Shown here piece by piece: positions 1 through 4,669 of a stretch of 6,294 bases of DNA (the first letter of the stretch is position 1; every line of letters begins with the position of its first letter). Where the stretch lies: assembly GCA_003156795.1 (NCBI GenBank), contig PMHU01000177.1, forward strand, positions 9,310 to 15,603, given 5' to 3'. The stretch is from Acidimicrobiaceae bacterium (GTDB taxonomy: Bacteria > Actinomycetota > Acidimicrobiia > Acidimicrobiales > Palsa-688). Made by a program: the position numbers and the translations under genes. The notes below the pieces were generated by a model. It did no database searches and was not told where the DNA came from. It saw only the letters and a list, made by a program, of their open reading frames with translations.

Positions 1-15
1 GAGCTGACGGCCGAC

Positions 16-897
16 TCAGAGAGCCGGGGCGATGGGGATAGCCAGGAAGGCGTTGGCGATGGTCTGGTAGCCCGTCGGGTTGGCATGGATGTTCGGGCCC
101 ACCGGCGACGGCGCACACATGTAGGTCAAGGCGCAGATGTTGTACACGTCATCGGGGACCGGATTGCCACCGATCGTGTCGCCATTGGTGAAGGTGTTGT
201 CGTAGGTTCCGAAGGCGTCGGCCACGTCGGCTACCGGGACGTTGTAGTCGCCGTAGATGGTGTCCAAGGTGGTGTTTACCTCCTGGGCGAGGTCCAGGGA
301 CAGAGCGGCGAGTTGCTGACCTGACGACCCGTCCAGGTAGGCGGCCAAGAACGGGTCGTAGTAATTCATCCCGTAGATAGGGACGCCCGGGTCAGCAGCC
401 TCCAGTGTGGAGAGGATGACTGGCAGCTGCTTCTTTATCTGGTTGACGCCCTTATTGATGCACGGGAGGTTCACGGCCAGGCCTGACACACAGTTGTCAA
501 CGTTGTTGGCGCCGATGTCGATCGTGACGAAGGACGTGTCCGCGCCGTGCAGCCTGAGGAACCGGCTTGCGGCGCGGAGCTGCGACCCGTAGATGGGGCA
601 GATTCCGCCGTCCATGAAGGTCTTGGTGGTCTCGCCCGGGCAACCCAGCTTCTCCACTTGCAGCGACGAATCGTTGGCCAGCTCGGAACTGTAGACGTCG
701 TCGACATATCCCTGGTCGGTGTCGACACCGATCCCGTTGGAGTTGGGCTGATAGCCCTGAGACAAAGAGTCACCCAAGGCCAGGTAGTAGTGCGGCGTCT
801 GGGCGCCTGCCGCGGCCGGCACGGCCGATACGGCGAGGGCCGCGCCGACCATTAGGGCCGTACCGCCCACCAGTCCAATACGAAACTTTTTACGCAT
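16..897 (-). CDS. Secreted SGNH/GDSL-family hydrolase (esterase/lipase-like)
   Basis: This 293-residue protein is probably an exported ester hydrolase; its substrate cannot be read from the sequence. Residues 1-32 look like a Sec signal peptide: a basic start (MRKKFR), a hydrophobic core at about 7-27, then a small-residue cleavage region ending AAAGA, so cleavage is likely near 30-32. Block I follows as LALGDSLSQGY with nucleophile Ser44. A block II-like CPGETT has Gly88. Block III reads GANN at 129-132 instead of the usual GxND. Block V is NIHANPTGY with catalytic His271, but there is no Asp three residues before it. Six cysteines (86, 100, 136, 146, 255, 261) fall into three nearby pairs, which suggests three disulphides as in known Streptomyces SGNH esterases. 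The ATG start is supported by a strong ribosome-binding site, AGGGGGG, a few bases upstream. The gene is complete and divergent from the gene at 1171. Sampled GC is lower than in the right half of the window. Confidence 0.9.
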   Translation of the reverse strand: MRKKFRIGLVGGTALMVGAALAVSAVPAAAGAQTPHYYLALGDSLSQGYQPNSNGIGVDTDQGYVDDVYSSELANDSSLQVEKLGCPGETTKTFMDGGICPIYGSQLRAASRFLRLHGADTSFVTIDIGANNVDNCVSGLAVNLPCINKGVNQIKKQLPVILSTLEAADPGVPIYGMNYYDPFLAAYLDGSSGQQLAALSLDLAQEVNTTLDTIYGDYNVPVADVADAFGTYDNTFTNGDTIGGNPVPDDVYNICALTYMCAPSPVGPNIHANPTGYQTIANAFLAIPIAPAL

Positions 898-900
898 CTT

Positions 901-907
901 CCCCCCT
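901..907 (-). promoter_or_regulatory. Strong ribosome-binding site of the SGNH hydrolase gene
   Basis: Read on the minus strand this is AGGGGGG followed by AAG and then the ATG at 897. It is a near-ideal purine-rich Shine-Dalgarno sequence at short spacing and fixes the start that leaves the signal peptide intact. The AT-rich stretch just upstream (about 907-930) has no clear TAnnnT -10 box that I would defend. Confidence 0.6.
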
Positions 908-985
908 ATTTAATGGTTTTCTTCACTTATTCCCCCGGTCGGTTTCGGCCTCTTCAGCAAGAACTGGTGCCGACCATCCTGGCCA

Positions 986-1007
986 ACGACTTCGTGTTCG
1001 AAGTCGT
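986..1007. repeat. Perfect 9-bp inverted repeat (hairpin 1 of 2)
   Basis: The left arm ACGACTTCG (986-994) and right arm CGAAGTCGT (999-1007) are exact reverse complements around the 4-nt loop TGTT. It lies in the divergent region between the hydrolase and the DUF5666-like gene. No T-run follows on either strand, so it is not a classical intrinsic terminator. It could be a leader structure, a protein-binding palindrome or part of a small RNA; the sequence does not decide. Confidence 0.55.
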
Positions 1008-1011
1008 CGCG

Positions 1012-1030
1012 GCCCTCCTTCCCGGAGGGC
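1012..1030. repeat. Perfect 7-bp inverted repeat (hairpin 2 of 2)
   Basis: GCCCTCC (1012-1018) and GGAGGGC (1024-1030) are exact reverse complements around the loop TTCCC. This hairpin starts only four bases after the preceding one, so the two form a tandem pair. The GGAGGG arm resembles a Shine-Dalgarno sequence on the plus strand, but no credible gene starts just after it. Confidence 0.5.
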
Positions 1031-1103
1031 TGACGCCAGGTCCCGGCGACGGTAACACACGTCGCGTCGGATGCCGCGATTCCGGCGGATATGCACAGCG
1101 GGG

Positions 1104-1119
1104 CTTCAGCTTCTCTTCA
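1104..1119 (+). promoter_or_regulatory. Candidate tandem half-sites (CTTCA-N6-CTTCA) upstream of the DUF5666-like gene
   Basis: CTTCA occurs at 1104-1108 and again at 1115-1119, a period of 11 bp (one helical turn). Tandem half-sites with this period are typical of OmpR/PhoB-type response regulators. A weak -10-like CATAGT lies at 1142-1147, which would put the repeat just upstream of and touching the -35 position, as expected for an activator site. No regulator gene is in the window, so the assignment is an inference. Confidence 0.25.
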
Positions 1120-1155
1120 TGTACAGGAGCGAGACTGCCGCCATAGTCCCTGGTC

Positions 1156-1165
1156 AAAGGTGAGG
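1156..1165 (+). promoter_or_regulatory. Ribosome-binding site of the DUF5666-like gene
   Basis: AAAGGTGAGG lies five bases before the ATG at 1171 and matches the anti-Shine-Dalgarno well apart from one extra base. It supports that start, which also gives a short basic cytoplasmic segment directly before the hydrophobic segment. Confidence 0.55.
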
Positions 1166-1170
1166 ACGAC

Positions 1171-1917
1171 ATGAGCGAAGCCTATTTCCCAGAGCAACCG
1201 GAGCCCTCCGGCAAGGCATCCTTGCGAGAGCGCTTGCGGCACGCCCCGCGCGCGGTGGTCATCGCGGGACTGGCCGCCACCCTGGCTGTGGGCGGCGCGG
1301 GCGTGGCCTTCGCGGCCGGGTCGGGAACGTCCTCGACCAGCAACCCTTCGGGGAGTTCCGCGTCTCCAACCGTGCCAGGCGGCTCACGTACGCCGAGCGC
1401 GCACCGAACCCGGGGCTTCGGCCCGGGTGGCCTGGGTCTGGGTGGTAGAGGTCCTGGCGGTCAGCGTCTGGGCGGGCCGGGTCTGGGCGGTTTGGGGTTC
1501 GGTGGGATCGTGCACGGCCAGGTCACCGTCCGATCGGGCACCGGTTACAAGACGGTCGACATCCAAACCGGCAAGGTGAGCAAGGTCGATTCCACCTCGA
1601 TCACGGTTGCCAGTCCCGATGGCTACAGCCACACTTACGCGGTGGTCAAGACCACCCAAGTGAACTCCCAGAGCGGCGGCATCTCATCGGTATCGACCAA
1701 CGATCAGGTAATCGTCACGGCCTCTGTCGTCAACGGCACCGATACGGTGACCAGCATCGTCGACATCACGAAGATCCAAGGCAGCAGACGGGCCTTCGGT
1801 TTCGGTCCTCCTCCCGCCAACGGGAAGGCCGGTTCCAACGGGAACGCTGGCTCCAACGGATCGACGGGGACCAGCCGCTTCGGTGGGGGTGGCGCCGCCC
1901 CCGGGCAGGCTCTTTAG
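1171..1917 (+). CDS. Membrane-anchored or exported DUF5666-like protein with Gly-rich linkers
   Basis: This 248-residue protein has no established function. Residues 1-27 are a hydrophilic, basic cytoplasmic start. Residues 28-49 form one hydrophobic segment rich in Ala, Gly and Val, either a membrane anchor or an uncleaved or cleaved signal. Residues 50-80 are a Ser/Thr/Pro linker. Residues 82-112 are a Gly-rich stretch of repeated GLGG/GPGG units. Residues 113-202 have alternating beta-strand patterning (GKVSKVDSTSITVASPDG, then NDQVIVTASVVNGTDTVTSI), which resembles the DUF5666 small beta-barrel. Residues 218-235 are six Gly-X-Y triplets, followed by a Gly/Ala tail. There is no cysteine and no lipobox. 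The gene has its own ribosome-binding site, is divergent from the hydrolase and ends 39 bases before the P450 fragment, which runs toward it. The DUF5666 call rests on strand pattern, not a database hit. Confidence 0.8.
   Translation: MSEAYFPEQPEPSGKASLRERLRHAPRAVVIAGLAATLAVGGAGVAFAAGSGTSSTSNPSGSSASPTVPGGSRTPSAHRTRGFGPGGLGLGGRGPGGQRLGGPGLGGLGFGGIVHGQVTVRSGTGYKTVDIQTGKVSKVDSTSITVASPDGYSHTYAVVKTTQVNSQSGGISSVSTNDQVIVTASVVNGTDTVTSIVDITKIQGSRRAFGFGPPPANGKAGSNGNAGSNGSTGTSRFGGGGAAPGQAL
1414..1506 (+). repeat. Degenerate Gly-rich coding repeat (GLGG/GPGG)
   Basis: Codons 82-112 of the DUF5666-like gene repeat units built around GGTCTGGGCGG and GGTCCTGGCGG, giving GLGG and GPGG motifs. Such tracts often change length between strains by slippage. 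It acts as a flexible spacer between the membrane segment and the beta domain. Confidence 0.6.
1822..1875 (+). repeat. Short collagen-like Gly-X-Y tract near the C-terminus
   Basis: Residues 218-235 read GKA GSN GNA GSN GST GTS, six uninterrupted Gly-X-Y triplets. At DNA level the core TCCAACGG recurs at 1834-1841 and 1852-1859, an 18-bp period. There is no proline in the triplets, so a stable collagen triple helix is unlikely; a flexible linker is the safer reading. Confidence 0.5.
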
Positions 1918-1956
1918 CAGTCACCGATCGGCCGGAGCACCAAGCCGGCGGCGGCC

Positions 1957-2895
1957 TCAGCGGGTCGTAACGGGTTCGAGGCGCACTGGTAGAGCGGCCA
2001 GGCCCCGTAGCGTGATGCCGGGTCTGCGGGGCACGTCGTCGGCCGTGAGCTCGATGGACGCGAAGCGGTCGGAGAGGGCCCTGAAGACGACTTCGCCCTC
2101 CATGCGGGCCAGGGCGGCACCGATGCAATGGTGGGCTCCCCACCCGAAGCTGAGCGGCACGTTGTCCTTGCGGCCCAGATCGAGGCGGTCGGGCGCTTCG
2201 AACTGCTCGGGATCTCGGTTCGCCGCTCCCTGAAGGACCATGATCATCTGCCCCGGCTCGACCTTGTCGCCGTCGACTTCGGCCGGCTCGAGCGCGGTGC
2301 GGGCGTTGACCTGTACCGGGCTGTCGAAGCGGAGGATCTCCTCGACCGCGCTTGGCGTCAGGTCGGGGTCAGCGCGCAACCTCTCGAACTCCTCCGGGTT
2401 GCGGAGCAGGGCGAGCAGACCGTTGCCGATGAGGTTGGTCGTGGTCTCAAATCCAGCCGCGAACAGGAGGATCGAAGTCGAGATGATCTCCGCGTCGGTT
2501 AGGGCGTCGTCGTGATCCCGGGCTTCGGCCAGGTCGGTCAACAGATCGTCAGCGGGCTGACGGCGCCGCTCGTCCAGCAGGTCGACGAAGTAGGCGCGCA
2601 TCTCATCTTGGGCGGCCATGGCGGCCACGACTCCGGCGTTGTCCACGAACGGCTCGATACCGGCCGAGCCGGCCCTCACCAAAGGCTGAAACGACGCTCG
2701 ATCGGCCGCGGGGACCCCGACTAGTTCTCCGATAACCGACACGGGGAGCGGGAAGGCCAGGTCGGCCATGACGTCCACCTCGCCCGTGTCGGCCATGACA
2801 TCGAGGATCGAGCCGACCGTCGCTTCCACCGACGGGCGCAGCTCTTCCACCCGCTTCGGCGTGAACGCCCGGCTGACCAGCCGGCGTAGCCGGCG
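1957..2895 (-). pseudogene. Cytochrome P450, C-terminal three quarters only (5' part missing at a junction)
   Basis: About 312 codons of a class I-type bacterial cytochrome P450, a haem mono-oxygenase. P450 similarity begins at the conserved RRLRRLVSRAFTPKRVEEL (C-helix region) at 2895. Going downstream, the I-helix motif AGFETTT starts about 147 residues in, the K-helix EILR (ExxR) about 40 residues later, and the haem loop FGWGAHHCIG follows with its Cys codon at 2125-2127. It ends at a TGA at 1957-1959. Bacterial P450s are about 400 residues with the H-x-R-L-R motif near residue 95-100, so roughly 90 N-terminal residues (helices A-B', substrate loop) are absent. The family His before the motif is replaced by Phe, because the preceding bases belong to a yqgE fragment in another frame. 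The frame stays open to an ATG at 3105, but those 70 residues are out-of-frame yqgE, not P450. No start codon or ribosome-binding site is credible. The catalytic core is intact. It is either a true pseudogene or half of an assembly chimera; substrate is unknown. Confidence 0.85.
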
Positions 2896-2896
2896 A
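2867..2896 (-). other. Gene-gene junction: yqgE 5' part joined out of frame to P450 3' part
   Basis: Upstream of this zone (higher coordinates) the minus strand encodes YqgE; downstream it encodes P450 in another frame. Inside, the same bases encode the YqgE signature AGYAGWSAG and the P450 signature RRLRRLVSR. The outer limits come from the first non-family residue on each side: Phe in place of the P450 His codon at 2896-2898, and Arg instead of the YqgE Gln at codon 2865-2867. The shared word is therefore at most 29-30 nt. Codon choice narrows it: the P450 frame has a rare CTA Leu whose A (2887) is demanded by the YqgE Tyr codon TAC, and the YqgE frame has a rare TCA Ser whose A (2874) fits the P450 AGC codon. 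The crossover then lies between about 2875 and 2887. Confidence 0.8.
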
Positions 2897-3287
2897 AAAC
2901 CCTCACCTGGCTGACGTTCGGATGCAACACACTGGGGTCCGAGTCGAGGTCGAGCGTGCCGACATCCGGGGTAACAGGCCTCCAACCGCCTTCCGAGTCT
3001 GCTGCTTCGGGCATTCCAGACGACCGGGCCAAACAGATGACCGCTTGATGCTGGACCGGCCCGCCGACGAATACGACCGCCGGATCGGCGGCCAGAGCTT
3101 CCCACCGTGGCAGCGGAGCGGCGATGAGGGTCTGGCTGGGCCGGTTGAGGACCAGACCCAGGGCGCCGTCCTCGTTGTAGGCGAGGAGCAGGATGACCGT
3201 TCGGTCGAAGTTGGGATCCGGCAACAAAGGACTGGCCACCAGCAATCGCCCCGCCTGCACGAACTGGAACTCGACGAACTCACCCAC
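2868..3287 (-). pseudogene. YqgE/AlgH family protein (UPF0301/DUF179), N-terminal 140 residues only
   Basis: YqgE/AlgH proteins are about 185-190 residues; their biochemical role is not firmly established. Here residues 1-140 match the family: GRLLVASP at 13-20, DPNFDRTVILLL at 24-35, GALGLVLNRPS at 41-51, VFVGGPVQHQAV at 72-83, and FAGYAGWSAG at 131-140. The nearly invariant Gln-Leu-Glu that should follow is lost, because the bases continue as a P450 gene in another frame. Reading on in the yqgE frame gives 48 unrelated Arg/Ser/Trp-rich residues to a stop at 2721, a 188-residue hybrid of deceptively normal length. The start is GTG at 3287, with only a weak GGTGGG about eight bases upstream; it gives the expected short lead before the first conserved block. 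The gene is divergent from glucose dehydrogenase. I call it broken, or half of a chimera; the family call itself is firm. Confidence 0.85.
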
Positions 3288-3314
3288 GACGCAAGCCCAC
3301 CGGGGCCTCCGTCG

Positions 3315-3341
3315 GCTCGAGCGCGTCGTCGCGCCTCGAGC
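3315..3341. repeat. 11-bp bulged inverted repeat upstream of yqgE
   Basis: GCTCGAG (3315-3321) pairs with CTCGAGC (3335-3341). Inside it CGCG (3322-3325) pairs with CGCG (3330-3333), leaving a single bulged C at 3334 and the loop TCGT. It sits about 30-55 bases upstream of the GTG of yqgE, so it would fall in that gene's leader, and about 80 bases upstream of the dehydrogenase start. No T-run follows. Confidence 0.4.
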
Positions 3342-3394
3342 GCCGGCTAGGACCGCTTGGAACGGCCGTCTGGTCCAGTTGGCGATGGGGTCCC

Positions 3395-3411
3395 GTCACG
3401 GTGACTAGCTT
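3395..3411 (+). promoter_or_regulatory. Palindrome GTCACGGTGAC abutting a -10-like TAGCTT (leaderless promoter candidate)
   Basis: GTCAC (3395-3399), one G, then GTGAC (3401-3405) form a perfect 5-1-5 palindrome. Directly after it, TAGCTT (3406-3411) fits the actinobacterial TAnnnT -10 box. The ATG at 3419 begins seven bases later, which is where transcription would start, giving a leaderless mRNA. No Shine-Dalgarno precedes that ATG, which agrees. The best -35-like word, TTGGCG at 3379-3384, is 21 bases away and too far to be convincing. The palindrome could be an operator. Confidence 0.35.
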
Positions 3412-3418
3412 GCCACCC

Positions 3419-4477
3419 ATGCGCGCTGTCACGGTCGTACCCCTGAAGTCGGGCTCCGTCGATCTGACCGACCTGCCGGAGCCACCCGAATCCGACGGCC
3501 CCGTTCTGGTCAAGACCCGAGCCGTCGGAGTGTGCGGGACCGACCTAGAGATCATCGCCGGCGATTACGGCTGGGCCCCTCCGGGCGAGGAGCGCTTGGC
3601 GATAGGCCACGAATCGTTGGGCGAGGTGCTCGAGGCCCCCGACGGCAGCGGCTTGGCCGCTGGCGACCTGGTCGTCGCCATCGTGCGCCGCCCGGACTCG
3701 GTTCCGTGCCCGAACTGCGCCGTAGGCGAATGGGACATGTGCCGAAACGGCCAGTACACCGAGTGGGGCATCAAGGAACACCACGGCTACGCACGCGAGC
3801 GATACCGGATCACGCCGGACTTCGTGGTGAAGGTCGACCCGTCCCTCGGAAACCTGGGCGTTCTCTTGGAGCCGACGACGGTTGTGGCCAAAGCCTGGGA
3901 CCACATCGAGAGGATCGGGGCTCGGGCCCAGTGGGGTCCGAAGACGGTCCTCATAACCGGAGCGGGTCCGATCGGCTTGCTCGCCGCCCTGCTCGGCGTC
4001 CAGCGTGGACTGGATGTGCACGTCTTGGATCAAGTGACCGACGGGCTCAAGCCCGAGCTCGTGGCTGCCCTGGGCGCGACCTACCACCACGGAGCGGTCG
4101 CCGATACGGGGGTAGAACCGGACGTGGCCATCGAGTGCACCGGCGTGGCTCAGCTCATATTCGACATGATGGACTCTGCCGGCGCCAACGGGATCGTGTG
4201 CCTCACCGGGGTCTCCTCGACGGGTCGGGAGCTGTCGGTAGACGTGGGCATGCTCAACCGCCGGATGGTGCTCGAGAACGACGTCGTATTCGGTTCGGTC
4301 AACGCCAATCGCCGGCACTACGAAGCCGGAGCGGCCGCTCTGGCCAAGGCCGACAAGGCCTGGCTGGCCCGACTGATCACCCGAACCGTGCCGCTCGACC
4401 AATGGCGGGGCGCGTACGAGCGTCAGCCCACGGACGTAAAGGTGGTCCTGGCGTTCGACCAGGGAGCCGGCAGCTGA
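3419..4477 (+). CDS. gdh: Glucose 1-dehydrogenase-type, zinc-dependent MDR enzyme
   Basis: This cytosolic enzyme of the medium-chain dehydrogenase/reductase superfamily probably oxidises glucose (or a related aldose) to the lactone. The 352 residues run as follows. The catalytic domain has GVCGTD with zinc ligand Cys39, then GHE with His64 and Glu65. A structural lobe, CPNCAVGEWDMC, has Cys97, Cys100 and Cys108. Glu151 in LLEPTTVV is a likely further zinc ligand. The Rossmann motif GAGPIG is at 181-186. The Glu_dehyd_C-type end holds FGSVNANRRHYEAG (291-304) and KVVLAFD. The end of strand beta-2 reads VLDQ with Asp204, which favours NAD+ over NADP+ by the usual MDR rule. An in-frame GTG at 3401 would add six residues. 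I prefer ATG 3419 because family members start MRAVTVVP and the upstream bases look like a leaderless promoter. It is convergent with trpA and shows no operon link. The exact sugar is inferred from family. Confidence 0.87.
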   Translation: MRAVTVVPLKSGSVDLTDLPEPPESDGPVLVKTRAVGVCGTDLEIIAGDYGWAPPGEERLAIGHESLGEVLEAPDGSGLAAGDLVVAIVRRPDSVPCPNCAVGEWDMCRNGQYTEWGIKEHHGYARERYRITPDFVVKVDPSLGNLGVLLEPTTVVAKAWDHIERIGARAQWGPKTVLITGAGPIGLLAALLGVQRGLDVHVLDQVTDGLKPELVAALGATYHHGAVADTGVEPDVAIECTGVAQLIFDMMDSAGANGIVCLTGVSSTGRELSVDVGMLNRRMVLENDVVFGSVNANRRHYEAGAAALAKADKAWLARLITRTVPLDQWRGAYERQPTDVKVVLAFDQGAGS

Positions 4478-4541
4478 TCGAGACGGCCGGGCGCCCGTCC
4501 AAGGCCGGCTCGCAAGGCGCTCGCAATCTGCCAACTTTCGT

Positions 4542-4589
4542 CTCTCGGTAGCAATCGGCGATGAAAAGTGGGCTCGTTGCTACCGAGAG
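4542..4589. terminator. 13-bp perfect inverted repeat between convergent gdh and trpA (probable bidirectional terminator)
   Basis: CTCTCGGTAGCAA (4542-4554) and TTGCTACCGAGAG (4577-4589) are exact reverse complements, with a 22-nt loop that a U-G pair could shorten by two. It lies 65 bases after the gdh stop and 80 bases after the trpA stop, so it can serve transcripts from both sides. No U-tract follows on either strand. That is common in high-GC actinobacteria but means terminator function is an inference. The long loop is unusual for a terminator. Confidence 0.5.
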
Positions 4590-4640
4590 CGCGGATTCGC
4601 GCCCAGCCCCGCCCACGCCTCGCGCCCGGACCGAACGAGT

Positions 4641-4664
4641 CCCGCCCCGGCCCCGGCCCGCCCC
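4641..4664 (-). other. G-quadruplex-forming motif just after the trpA stop
   Basis: On the plus strand five C-tracts of 3-4 bases are separated by only 1-2 bases (CCC G CCCC GG CCCC GG CCC G CCCC). The trpA-sense strand therefore carries five G-tracts of at least three G, starting about five bases after the TGA. This satisfies the usual G3+N1-7 quadruplex rule with very short loops. In the RNA it could act in 3' end formation or stability, or it may only reflect high GC. Confidence 0.45.
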
Positions 4665-4669
4665 GGGCG

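Noticed and set aside
913..1172. Two short frames (77 residues plus strand, 72 residues minus strand) in the divergent intergenic region
   Set aside because: Neither has a convincing ribosome-binding site or motif. They overlap each other and the tandem hairpins, and the plus-strand one runs into the promoter zone of the next gene.
1931..1949. GCCGG-N9-CCGGC hairpin between the convergent DUF5666-like gene and P450 fragment
   Set aside because: A 5-bp GC stem with a 9-nt loop is expected by chance at this composition and has no T-run, so it is not claimed as a terminator.
1957..3105. 382-residue P450 reading frame starting at an ATG at 3105
   Set aside because: Its first 70 residues have no P450 character and are yqgE read in another frame; only the part from about 2895 onward is P450.
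3545..4534. 329-residue minus-strand frame opposite glucose dehydrogenase
   Set aside because: It lies antisense to a gene with clear MDR motifs, shows no family motif, and long antisense frames are expected at this GC content.
4542..4589. Possibility that the 13-bp inverted repeat marks a mobile element or integron attC site
   Set aside because: There are no flanking target duplications, no second copy in the window, no transposase, and no core-site sequences of attC type.
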